This document shows, one piece after another, positions 5,812 through 13,319 of a DNA stretch of 16,418 nt (position 1 is its first letter; the number at the start of each line of letters is the position of its first letter). The translations under genes were made by a program, and so were the position numbers. The notes under the pieces are model-generated. The model worked only from the letters and a program-made list of their open reading frames with translations, was not told the origin of the DNA and did no database searches. The DNA is from an uncultured Ruminiclostridium sp. (GTDB lineage: Bacteria > Bacillota > Clostridia > Oscillospirales > Ruminococcaceae), in assembly GCA_934462775.1 (NCBI GenBank), contig CAKSIR010000039.1, forward strand, positions 1 through 16,418. Reading direction: 5' to 3'.

Positions 5812-8019
5812 TTATTCCTCAATTATGTCGTCAGACGGAATTTCTTCATCATCTGTGTTATCAACAGGCACTGTTGTGTCGGCAGGCTCTGTCGTATCAG
5901 TAAAATTCGGGTCGTCGATTTCAATATCGTCTGTTGTGCCGGTAGGCTCGGTAACTTCAATTGTACCGTTAGAAAGCTGTCTGAATACCTTGTCGTTAAA
6001 CTCAATTGTCGTCTTTGTAGGCGGATCGGTTGTAAAGTCAACCTCCATTTCAACAAACTTGGCTGTTTCGCCTGTTTCCTGAGATGTTACCATGATTGCG
6101 TAGTTTGAAACCTCGCTGCCCGAAATCTTCCACAGAATTTCCTTGCTGAGGCTGATGTCGCGTATCTCGGTCATATCCTCCTGAAGCAGACCGTCAATGT
6201 AGTATTCAAACGTGAACTTGCCTGACGCAGACGAGCTCATTGTTACCTTAATCTGGGATTCTCTTACAGGTATCTCGCCGTTGCTTACAACGATTTCTAC
6301 AACCGTATCCTTTTCAACCTTTTCAAGCGGGTCAATAGACTGGCTGATAACGTGATCCTTTTCGACCGTTGTGCTTGGCTCATAAACAATTGTAAGGATA
6401 ATTCCATACTCCTCTGCTCTTGCCTTAGCGGACGCAAGGGACAGCTTTATCATCTGCGGAACAGCCGTCAGCGTTTCGGCAGCGCCCGAGCTTACATAGC
6501 AGATAACCTTTGAGCCTTCCTCAACCATAGAACGAGCGGCAGGCTCTGTTTTGATAACGAAATCGGCTGAAACCTCGTCGCTTTCCATGTAGGTAAATCC
6601 TACGTCAAAGCCCTGCTTTTTCAGCATTGTCTTTACTTCCTCAACCGGACGGTTGGTAAAGTCGTCAATCTCAACAAGCTTCGGTCCGTTGCTGACAGTA
6701 ACGGTAATCTTGTTGTTTTCCTTGATTGTTCTGCCTGCGGCAACGCTCTGATCCATGATTACATACTTGTCGTACTCGGACGAATATTCCTGCACAGCTT
6801 CAATATTCAGATAATCGTACTGGCTGATTGCTTCGTCCCATGTCATGCCGATTAGGTACGGCATCTTTATTTCTTCGCCGCCCTCGGCAACAATATCGCC
6901 GATATTCTGAGTAACAATTTCATAGATGAGCCATGCGGTCATGATTACAAATACCGACGCAACCGCGAACAGTATAGGCAGCAGCGGACTGCGGCGTTCT
7001 CTCACTTCGTCGTCGTCATCGTCTTCGTCCTCATCGTATTCGTCGTCGTCAACGTCCTCATATTCCTCTTCGTCTTTGTATTTGCGCATTTCTGTTCTCC
7101 TTTTCGGCTGTTCGGGTTCCGGCTGGCTCACCTTGTCAAAATACTTGGTGGAGCCGTCTGCGGAAAAGTATTTGTACTCAAAAACAATACTTGGATTTTT
7201 CTTGAATTCCTCTATATCCTTTATCATCTCGCCTGCGGTCTGGTAGCGCTTTGACGGTTCCTTCTGCATGGCTTTGATAACAATTTCCTCAAGTCCCTCC
7301 GGTATCGAGCTGTTGATTTCGGTAGGGCGTTTCGGCTGCGACTGCATATGCATAAGCGCAATTGAAACAGGATTATCGCCGTCAAAAGGCTTCTGTCCCG
7401 TAAGCATTTCATAGAGCATTACACCTACGGAATAAATATCGCTCTTTTCGTCGGTTATATCTCCTCTCGCCTGTTCGGGGCTTATGTAATGAACTGAGCC
7501 GATTGCCTTTTCGGAAATAGTCTTGTCGGTTTCGCGGTTGAAACGGGCGATTCCGAAGTCCATGACCTTTATCGTTCCGTCGGACATGAGCATAACGTTC
7601 TGAGATTTAATGTCGCGGTGAACAATTCCTCTGTCGTGAGCGTGCTGCAAGGCCTTTAGAATCTGAAGCGTGAAATGAACCGCGTCGCGCCATTTCAGTA
7701 CGCCCTGACGCTCAATATACTCCGTAAGAGTAATTCCGTCGATATATTCCATGACAATAAACTGGATTTTATCGGTAAAACCAACGTCATAGATTTTTAC
7801 AATGTTAGGATGAGAAAGGAGAGCGATCGCCTTTGATTCGTTTCTGAAACGTCTTAAAAAGTCTTCGCTGCCGGCAAATTCGTTTTTCAGAATTTTCACG
7901 GCAACTATCCTGTCCTCCGTTATATCCTTGGCCTTGTAAATATCAGCCATTCCGCCAACACCGATAAGCTCAAGCAGCTCGTATCTGCCGTCCAGCTTTT
8001 TACCAATGTTACTATCCAT
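5812..8019 (-). CDS. prkC: Membrane Ser/Thr protein kinase with PASTA repeats
   Basis: Eukaryotic-type kinase of the PrkC/Stk family (735 aa), sensing muropeptides or lipid II outside the cell and phosphorylating translation and cell-wall proteins inside. Kinase domain 13-270: glycine loop GVGGMADIY (20-28), Lys42, Glu61, HRDIKSQN (134-141), DFG (154-156), SPEQARGD near 180. A linker ends in a nearly all-acidic run (316-338), then one TM helix (about 346-369). Outside are three PASTA repeats (about 384-446, 447-513, 516-581), an Ig-like C-terminal part (about 585-680) and a Thr/Asp/Glu-rich tail. It follows prpC by 41 nt and precedes rsgA by 3 nt, the classic phosphatase-kinase-GTPase set. 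In B. subtilis PrkC also triggers spore germination, which fits spoVM nearby. Confidence 0.97.
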   Translation of the reverse strand: MDSNIGKKLDGRYELLELIGVGGMADIYKAKDITEDRIVAVKILKNEFAGSEDFLRRFRNESKAIALLSHPNIVKIYDVGFTDKIQFIVMEYIDGITLTEYIERQGVLKWRDAVHFTLQILKALQHAHDRGIVHRDIKSQNVMLMSDGTIKVMDFGIARFNRETDKTISEKAIGSVHYISPEQARGDITDEKSDIYSVGVMLYEMLTGQKPFDGDNPVSIALMHMQSQPKRPTEINSSIPEGLEEIVIKAMQKEPSKRYQTAGEMIKDIEEFKKNPSIVFEYKYFSADGSTKYFDKVSQPEPEQPKRRTEMRKYKDEEEYEDVDDDEYDEDEDDDDDEVRERRSPLLPILFAVASVFVIMTAWLIYEIVTQNIGDIVAEGGEEIKMPYLIGMTWDEAISQYDYLNIEAVQEYSSEYDKYVIMDQSVAAGRTIKENNKITVTVSNGPKLVEIDDFTNRPVEEVKTMLKKQGFDVGFTYMESDEVSADFVIKTEPAARSMVEEGSKVICYVSSGAAETLTAVPQMIKLSLASAKARAEEYGIILTIVYEPSTTVEKDHVISQSIDPLEKVEKDTVVEIVVSNGEIPVRESQIKVTMSSSASGKFTFEYYIDGLLQEDMTEIRDISLSKEILWKISGSEVSNYAIMVTSQETGETAKFVEMEVDFTTDPPTKTTIEFNDKVFRQLSNGTIEVTEPTGTTDDIEIDDPNFTDTTEPADTTVPVDNTDDEEIPSDDIIEE

Positions 8020-8045
8020 ATATTAAACCTATCCTTTCAACTGCC

Positions 8046-8074
8046 ATTATACAATATATCTCAGCAAAGTGCAA
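8046..8074 (-). promoter_or_regulatory. Possible internal promoter before prkC
   Basis: In the 41-nt gap after prpC a perfect TATAAT (8051-8046) lies 17 nt downstream of TTGCAC (8074-8069). The -10 is consensus but the -35 matches only TTG, and it overlaps the prpC end. It could give extra prkC-rsgA transcription; equally it may be chance in AT-rich DNA. Confidence 0.3.
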
Positions 8075-8792
8075 GTGCTACCGTTACATTATCGCGGCCG
8101 CCGTTTCTGAGAGCATAGTCAACCAGAAGGTCGCAGCCCTTGCTGATGGGATTATTTACCACTATTTCCGCAATTTCCGCGTCGTCGCCGTATGACGAAA
8201 GTCCATCTGAGCAGAAAAGCAGTATATGTCCTTCTTCAAGGTCAAGCTCGAAATAATCGGGAGTTATGGAGCGCTCAGCGCCTACCGCTCTTGTGATTCT
8301 GTTGCGTTCAGGGTGAGTTTTGCTCTCCTCCTCTGTGATTTCTCCGCGTTCAATAAGATGTCTTATATATGTATGGTCCTTGGTTATCTGCTGCATATTA
8401 TCGTCAAAAATATGGTACGCCCTGCTGTCGCCTACATTTATTATATATGCACGCTGGTTGTATATAACGGCTGCAACGCAGGTTGTTCCCATACCGTGCT
8501 TGCTTTCATCCGAGCGCGATTTGTCGTAAACAAGGCTGTTAGCCGCGGTGATTGACGTAATCAGCAGGTTTCTGATAAAGTTGCGGCTGATATTGGCTCT
8601 GAAGCCCTTTTGAATACGCTCAGTCATGAAGTCAACGGTCATCTGGCTGGCGCAGCTGCCCGCCTTTTCTCCGCCCATTCCATCGCAGAGTATGACGGCA
8701 ACCGCCTCGTTGTCGCCTAAAACGCCCGTCCATACACGGTCCTGGTTTTCAGAGCGGACTAACCCAATATCGGATTTTGCATATAGCTTCAA
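8061..8792 (-). CDS. prpC: PP2C-type Ser/Thr protein phosphatase
   Basis: Metal-dependent (Mn/Mg) phosphatase that reverses PrkC phosphorylation in the cytoplasm. With the start at TTG 8792 the product is 243 aa and begins MKLYAKSDIGLVRSENQD, the usual beginning of this family. The TTG is preceded by AGGTGG at 6 nt, whereas a further upstream TTG at 8810 would put this site inside the gene. PP2C motifs: SENQDR with Asp18, DGMGGEKAG with Asp37, GDSRAY with Asp122, CSDGLSS with Asp196 and GGRDNVTVAL with Asp234. It follows rlmN by 20 nt and precedes prkC. No membrane segment. All metal-binding aspartates are present, so it should be active. Confidence 0.95.
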   Translation of the reverse strand: MKLYAKSDIGLVRSENQDRVWTGVLGDNEAVAVILCDGMGGEKAGSCASQMTVDFMTERIQKGFRANISRNFIRNLLITSITAANSLVYDKSRSDESKHGMGTTCVAAVIYNQRAYIINVGDSRAYHIFDDNMQQITKDHTYIRHLIERGEITEEESKTHPERNRITRAVGAERSITPDYFELDLEEGHILLFCSDGLSSYGDDAEIAEIVVNNPISKGCDLLVDYALRNGGRDNVTVALALC

Positions 8793-8812
8793 AATTACAC
8801 CACCTGACAAGC

Positions 8813-9838
8813 TTAAATATTATCACGGCGGAGCTGTCCGCACGCCGCATTTATGTCCGCGCCGAGAGTTCTGCGGACGGTTGCATTTATACCGGCGTTC
8901 AGCAGCATTTCCTGAAAGCCTTTTACATAGTTGGATTTCTTGTACGTTCCCTCTTTTATTTCATTTATGGGGATAAGGTTTACATGACAGGGATTCAGCG
9001 GTTTAAGCAGCTTTATTAGCTCCTCGGCTGTTTGCCTGTCGTCGTTGACGCCTTGAATGAGAGCAAACTCAAAGCTGATGCGTCTGCCTGTTTTCTCAAA
9101 ATAAACCTTGCAGGCTTCAATCAGCTGTTCGATGTTAAATCGGTCGTTTACAGGCATTATGGCGCTGCGTTTTTCGTCTGTCGGCGCATGGAGCGAAATG
9201 GAAAGGGTAATTCCCAGCTTCAGTTCCGCAAGGTCGTATATTCTGTTTACCAGTCCGCAGGTTGAAACCGAAACTCTGCGCAGGCTCATTTCGTCGCCTG
9301 TTGACAGAATTTTCAAGAACTTGATTACATTGTCGTAATTGTCCAGCGGCTCGCCTATGCCCATCAGCACAATGCTGTCAACGGTGCGGCCGCTGTCCCG
9401 CTCGGTTTCGTAAATCTGAAGCAGGATTTCTGACGGTTCAAGATTTCGTACCCAGCCTGCAATGGTCGAGGCGCAGAATCTGCACTTCATCTTGCAGCCA
9501 ACCTGAGTAGAAACGCACAGGCTGTTGCCGTGCTTATAAGACATCAGTACGGATTCAATTTTTTCTCCGTCGTGCAAACCATAAAGATATTTTACAGTAT
9601 TATCTATACTTGATACAAGCCTTTTTTTAACAATTAGTGAATTTATCCAAAATTTATTGTCAAGCTTTTCAATCAATTGTGCAGAAAGATTGGTCATTTG
9701 TGAAAATGACGTGACTTTCTTTTTATGCAGCCATTCAAAAATCTGTTTTGCGCGAAATTTTTTCTCGCCCATTGCGAGAATTTCCGCTTCTATTTCATCA
9801 AGGGTCAGCGACAGCACGTCGATTTTATTTTCGTTCAT
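8813..9838 (-). CDS. rlmN: 23S rRNA A2503 / tRNA A37 C2-methyltransferase
   Basis: Radical SAM methyltransferase acting on A2503 of 23S rRNA (and tRNA A37 in some bacteria). 341 aa, the usual size. The radical SAM CX3CX2C motif is C115, C119 and C122 within GCKMKCRFC. LCVSTQ carries Cys108 (E. coli Cys118 position) and NAACGQLR carries Cys333 (E. coli Cys355 position), the two cysteines used in the methyl-transfer mechanism. LMGIGEPLDNYDN and ISLHAPTDE are further family motifs. The ATG at 9838 overlaps the rsmB stop (ATGA), with AGGAG inside rsmB. Cfr, the resistance paralogue acting at C8, shares these cysteines, but the housekeeping context favours RlmN. Confidence 0.97.
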   Translation of the reverse strand: MNENKIDVLSLTLDEIEAEILAMGEKKFRAKQIFEWLHKKKVTSFSQMTNLSAQLIEKLDNKFWINSLIVKKRLVSSIDNTVKYLYGLHDGEKIESVLMSYKHGNSLCVSTQVGCKMKCRFCASTIAGWVRNLEPSEILLQIYETERDSGRTVDSIVLMGIGEPLDNYDNVIKFLKILSTGDEMSLRRVSVSTCGLVNRIYDLAELKLGITLSISLHAPTDEKRSAIMPVNDRFNIEQLIEACKVYFEKTGRRISFEFALIQGVNDDRQTAEELIKLLKPLNPCHVNLIPINEIKEGTYKKSNYVKGFQEMLLNAGINATVRRTLGADINAACGQLRRDNI

Positions 9839-11142
9839 TTAATTCTCCTGAGCGTTGCGGCAAAAAATCCATCGCCGCCTGTAATGTACGGAAGAAACGT
9901 CCTCATGTGACTTTCCGGAACTCCCGCAATGTTCAGCGGCACTATTATAGGCGCAAAATCGCTGTTATTCTGCAAAAACTCCTCGATTATGCGCTCGTTT
10001 TCGTCTGTATTTATGGTGCAGGTTGAGTAAATTAAAGTACCGCCAAGCTTGACATATCGGGAACAGGTTTCCAATATTTTCTTCTGAATCGGCGGAATTT
10101 CTTCAAGCTCTTTCATAGGCTTATACTTGATTTCGGGCTTTCTTCTCACAACGCCAAGTCCTGAGCAGACCACATCGCAGAGAACCTTATCCGCCTGAGG
10201 GATTTCCTCGTTAAACACCGTGGCGTCATTGGCGGAAGCTGTGAGAATGTCAATGCCAAGTCTTTTTGCTCCCTCGCGCAGGAACGAAACCTTGCCCTCG
10301 TACAAATCGTAGCTGTACAGCTTGCCGCGGTTGTTCATCATTTCAGCCATTGTGAACGATTTTCCGCCCGGCGCGGCGCACATATCAAGAACAGTTTCGT
10401 TGAACATAGGCCTTGCAATTTTACAGCAAAGCTGAGAGGAAATATCCTGAATATGGAACAGACCTCTGCGGTAGGCATTTGTAAACTCAACGCCCTGTAC
10501 TCTGCCGATTTCAATGCAGTCGTCCAGCAGCTCGTTTTTCCTTGCCTCAACGCCCTCTTTTTTCAGCGCTTCAATAAGCTCGACAGCGGTGCATTTCAGT
10601 GTGTTGACCTTGGCAAACAGCGGCGGTCTGCCGAAGGTTGACTGCAATATTTTTTCGGCTCCGTCGTCACCGAACTGTGCAATCCATTTTTTTATCAGCC
10701 ATTTTGGACAGGAATATTCAATCGACAGCTTTCCTATTCCCTCAAGCGTTTTATAGTCAATTTTAAGCCCGTCACGAAGAAAATTACGCAGGATTGCGTT
10801 CACAAAGCCCTTTGCAGACTTGGGAGCGAGCAATACGGTTTCATTGACTGCTGCGCTCTGAGGCACGGAATTCATGTACAGCAGCTGATATATTCCCATT
10901 CTGAGCAGCTGAACAACCTCCGTGCTAAGTTTATCAAACTCCATCGAAGAATAGTACCTTATTATATAGTCGAGAGTCATTTTTCGCTCCAGAACGCCGT
11001 AAAAAAGTGCCGTTGCGAAGCCCTTTTCCCTTGAATCAAGCTTTTCCCTGCTGAACGTGTTATCAAGGATAATATTGGAATATGAACCGTTTTTATCCAT
11101 TTTTGTCAGCAGATCAAGTACAATCTGTCGTGATGTCTTCAT
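9835..11142 (-). CDS. rsmB: 16S rRNA m5C967 methyltransferase
   Basis: SAM-dependent cytosine-C5 methyltransferase (Sun/Fmu). An N-terminal NusB-like RNA-binding domain (about 1-135, including the RMGIYQLLYM and NETVLLAP segments) precedes a Rossmann methyltransferase. The SAM motif I is LDMCAAPGGKS (252-262), and motif VI is STCTINTDENE with catalytic Cys375. Motif IV reads CDVVCSGLGVVRRKPEI: Val325 stands where most m5C enzymes have Pro before Cys326. 435 aa is normal. The ATG at 11142 follows AGAGGG by only about 4 nt, and the end overlaps rlmN. Its place between yugP/fmt and rlmN matches clostridial order. The Pro-to-Val change does not remove the cysteine, so activity is expected. Confidence 0.95.
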   Translation of the reverse strand: MKTSRQIVLDLLTKMDKNGSYSNIILDNTFSREKLDSREKGFATALFYGVLERKMTLDYIIRYYSSMEFDKLSTEVVQLLRMGIYQLLYMNSVPQSAAVNETVLLAPKSAKGFVNAILRNFLRDGLKIDYKTLEGIGKLSIEYSCPKWLIKKWIAQFGDDGAEKILQSTFGRPPLFAKVNTLKCTAVELIEALKKEGVEARKNELLDDCIEIGRVQGVEFTNAYRRGLFHIQDISSQLCCKIARPMFNETVLDMCAAPGGKSFTMAEMMNNRGKLYSYDLYEGKVSFLREGAKRLGIDILTASANDATVFNEEIPQADKVLCDVVCSGLGVVRRKPEIKYKPMKELEEIPPIQKKILETCSRYVKLGGTLIYSTCTINTDENERIIEEFLQNNSDFAPIIVPLNIAGVPESHMRTFLPYITGGDGFFAATLRRIK

Positions 11143-11153
11143 AAAACCCTCTG

Positions 11154-11852
11154 TTATCTACGTCTTTTTGTGTTTGCAAGAAGCCTCAGCAGCTGCGCGA
11201 TTGATACGATCAGGCTTGCGAGATACGTCATTGCAGCCGCTCTCAGCACTCGTTTTGCGCCTTTTTGCTCGTCTGCACCGAGAATCATCTGATTGCTGAG
11301 TACGTTCATCGCCCTGCTGCTTGCATTGAATTCAACCGGCAGCGTTGCGAACTGGAATACAACAATCAGCGCAAAAAAGATAATTCCCACGTCAACCAGT
11401 ATCGGTAAACTGAACGTCATTCCCAAAATGAAAAACCAGAACCATGCATTGGAGCCGAAATTTACCACGGGAACAAGCGTATTTCTAAGCTTTATCGGGA
11501 AATAATTCTGCGCATACTGAATCGCATGACCGCATTCGTGTGCAGCCACGCCCACTGCGCCTACGTTGTCGCCATAGAAAACGCTTGGCGAGAGATTTAC
11601 CGTGTTGCTGCGAGGGTCGTAGAAGTTGGTCAGCTTGTCGCGCTGAATCAGCACGACTTCAACGTTGTAAAGTCCATAGCTGTCCAGAATCTGCCTTGCC
11701 ACATTGCCGCCGCTGACGCCTGTTCTCGTCTTGACTTTTTCATACCTGTTGTAGGTTGTCTTAACGGTAATGGACGTATAAATTGAAAAAATAACTGCAA
11801 TAATTACAAGAAAATAAGCAACTGTCGGGTTGTTAAGAATATAGTCTAACAT
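11154..11852 (-). CDS. YugP-like zinc-dependent membrane protease
   Basis: Member of the Zn_peptidase_2 (YugP) family, function poorly known. 232 aa. A membrane segment near residues 10-27 is followed by a soluble stretch with the zinc motif HECGH (105-109), preceded by VNLSPSVFYGDNVGAVGVAA. Further hydrophobic segments lie around 133-150, 153-175 and 208-222, and FNASSRAMNVL is another family signature. The ATG at 11852 follows AGGAGG by 4 nt and lies 11 nt after fmt; rsmB begins 11 nt after its stop. A YugP gene between fmt and rsmB is common in clostridia, suggesting a link to protein maturation or membrane quality control, but the substrate is unknown. The C-terminus is very basic (KRRR). 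Confidence 0.93.
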   Translation of the reverse strand: MLDYILNNPTVAYFLVIIAVIFSIYTSITVKTTYNRYEKVKTRTGVSGGNVARQILDSYGLYNVEVVLIQRDKLTNFYDPRSNTVNLSPSVFYGDNVGAVGVAAHECGHAIQYAQNYFPIKLRNTLVPVVNFGSNAWFWFFILGMTFSLPILVDVGIIFFALIVVFQFATLPVEFNASSRAMNVLSNQMILGADEQKGAKRVLRAAAMTYLASLIVSIAQLLRLLANTKRRR

Positions 11853-11863
11853 AAAACCTCCTG

Positions 11864-12793
11864 TCAGCCTAAAACAGTACCGTCCTCGATTTTTCTACCG
11901 CGGAGATAGTCGGAAACGCTCATTCGTTTTCCGCCCTCAAGCTGAATATCAGTGAACCTGAGCGTCTTTTTGTCGCCGCACACCACTGTAAAATCGCTGA
12001 GAACCGTTCCGCAGGGCAGGTCGTATTCCTTGCCGCACTTTTCCGCAAAATAAACCTTAAGCCTTTTATCGCCAAGAAATGTGAACGCACTTGGAGCGGG
12101 CGAAAGTCCCCTTATCTGATTGTAGAGAACCTCGGCAGGCTGAGTGAAATCAAGCTTGCAGGTGTCCTTATCCAGCATTTTTGCATAGCAGGTATCGCCT
12201 GACTGGACTTCACGCGGCGCTGTGCCGTTTTCGAGCTGCTTCAGCGTTTCAACAATTAGCCTTGCGCCCATTGCTGAAAGTGCGTCGTGCAGTTCTCCGC
12301 CGGTCATTTTCTCGCCTATCTCGATTGTATCCTTCAGAATCATATCGCCCGTATCAAGACCCTCCGCCATGTGCATGGTTGTAACGCCTGTCACGGTACA
12401 GCCGTCCATGATTACGCGCTGAATCGGCGCTGCACCTCGGTATAAAGGCAGCAGCGACGCGTGAACGTTTATGCAGCCGTATTTAGGCAGCTCAAGCACC
12501 TCCTTGGGCAGAAGCTGTCCGTAAGCCACCACAACGATACAGTCGGGATTCAGTCTTTTCAGCGTTTCCATGCTTTCGGCGGCGTCATCTCCCCTGCGCA
12601 GCGACAGCGGCTGATACACCTCTATGCCGTGTGATAAAGCACATTCCTTGACAGGGGGCATCTGCATTTTGTGGCCTCTGTTTTTTGGCTTGTCAGGCTG
12701 TGTGAACACACCGCTTATATTGTATCCCGCTTCAATCAAAGAATTAAGACACGGTACCGAAAAATCGGGAGTTCCCATAAATACAATATTCAC
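11864..12793 (-). CDS. fmt: Methionyl-tRNA formyltransferase
   Basis: Transfers the formyl group from 10-formyl-THF to Met-tRNA(fMet) for translation initiation. 309 aa. The catalytic domain shows FMGTPDFSVP near 5-14, VVVAYGQLLP (87-96), NVHASLLPLYRGAAPIQ starting at Asn109 with His111, and GLDTGD with Asp147. These are the three catalytic residues equivalent to E. coli N106, H108 and D144. The C-terminal OB-like domain follows from about 205 (LSPAPSAFTFLGDKRLKVY). The start is GTG at 12793; an AAAGGAA site lies about 10 nt upstream. It follows def by 48 nt, the near-universal def-fmt pairing, with a hairpin in the gap. Confidence 0.97.
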   Translation of the reverse strand: MNIVFMGTPDFSVPCLNSLIEAGYNISGVFTQPDKPKNRGHKMQMPPVKECALSHGIEVYQPLSLRRGDDAAESMETLKRLNPDCIVVVAYGQLLPKEVLELPKYGCINVHASLLPLYRGAAPIQRVIMDGCTVTGVTTMHMAEGLDTGDMILKDTIEIGEKMTGGELHDALSAMGARLIVETLKQLENGTAPREVQSGDTCYAKMLDKDTCKLDFTQPAEVLYNQIRGLSPAPSAFTFLGDKRLKVYFAEKCGKEYDLPCGTVLSDFTVVCGDKKTLRFTDIQLEGGKRMSVSDYLRGRKIEDGTVLG

Positions 12794-12812
12794 GCTTTAT
12801 CATTCCTTTCTT

Positions 12813-12841
12813 TTGTTCATAAATTCAATCTATATGAACAA
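12813..12841 (-). repeat. 9-bp hairpin between def and fmt
   Basis: TTGTTCATA and TATGAACAA form a perfect 9-bp inverted repeat with an 11-nt AT-rich loop in the def-fmt gap, starting at the def stop codon. No U-tract follows, so it is not a terminator. It sits just upstream of the fmt ribosome binding site and might tune fmt translation or mRNA stability. With AT-rich sequence a chance origin is possible. Confidence 0.45.
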
Positions 12842-13306
12842 TTATTCCATTTCGGACGGGTCAACCATTTCGTCAGCCAGATCTGTAAAGATAATGCCGT
12901 TCAAATGGTCAATTTCATGACAGAAAGCCTTTGCAAGCAAATCCTCGCCCTCAAGCTTGATTTCCTTGCCGTATCTGTTCTGAGCCGTAACCTTCACCTT
13001 CTGCGGTCGGGTTACATAGCCCCATTCGCCGGGAGCGGAAAGGCAGCCCTCTATCTCCCGCTTTTTGCCCTTCATAGCTGTTATCACAGGGTTGATAAGC
13101 TCAATTCTGCCCTCGCCGATGTCAATAACGACAACTCTGCGGAGGATTCCGACCTGCGGCGCTGCGAGTCCAACGCCTTTTGCGTTAGTCATTGTTTCGT
13201 ACATATCGTCCAGCAGTACCCACAGCTTGTCGTCAAAAACCGTTACCTCCCTGCACTTCTTTCTGAGGATTTCATCACCGAATTTAACAATATTTCTGAG
13301 TGCCAT
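12842..13306 (-). CDS. def: Peptide deformylase
   Basis: Metalloenzyme removing the formyl group from nascent N-terminal methionine. 154 aa. The three family motifs are present: GVGLAAPQ (44-51), EGCLS (86-90) with metal ligand Cys88, and HEIDH (130-134) giving the two His ligands and catalytic Glu131. The EGCLSAPGE form and the short length fit the clostridial type rather than the longer bacillary enzyme. The ATG at 13306 follows AAAGGAG by about 7 nt and lies 13 nt after priA. It is functionally paired with fmt downstream. Confidence 0.97.
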   Translation of the reverse strand: MALRNIVKFGDEILRKKCREVTVFDDKLWVLLDDMYETMTNAKGVGLAAPQVGILRRVVVIDIGEGRIELINPVITAMKGKKREIEGCLSAPGEWGYVTRPQKVKVTAQNRYGKEIKLEGEDLLAKAFCHEIDHLNGIIFTDLADEMVDPSEME

Positions 13307-13319
13307 ATTATTACTCCTT

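Noticed and set aside
6926..7246. Plus-strand Ser-rich open frame opposite prkC
   Set aside because: It is only the complement of the acidic-run codons in prkC; it has no ribosome site or independent homology.
8061..8080. Repeated GCACTT unit in the prpC end, also seen in the 51-aa gene
   Set aside because: Both simply encode alternating Ala-Leu; no longer repeat is shared.
8793..8810. TTG at 8810 as the prpC start
   Set aside because: It would place the AGGTGG ribosome site inside the gene and add six residues absent from typical PrpC N-termini.
8813..9838. Cfr-type antibiotic resistance methyltransferase
   Set aside because: Shared cysteines do not separate Cfr from RlmN, but the housekeeping operon and length favour RlmN.
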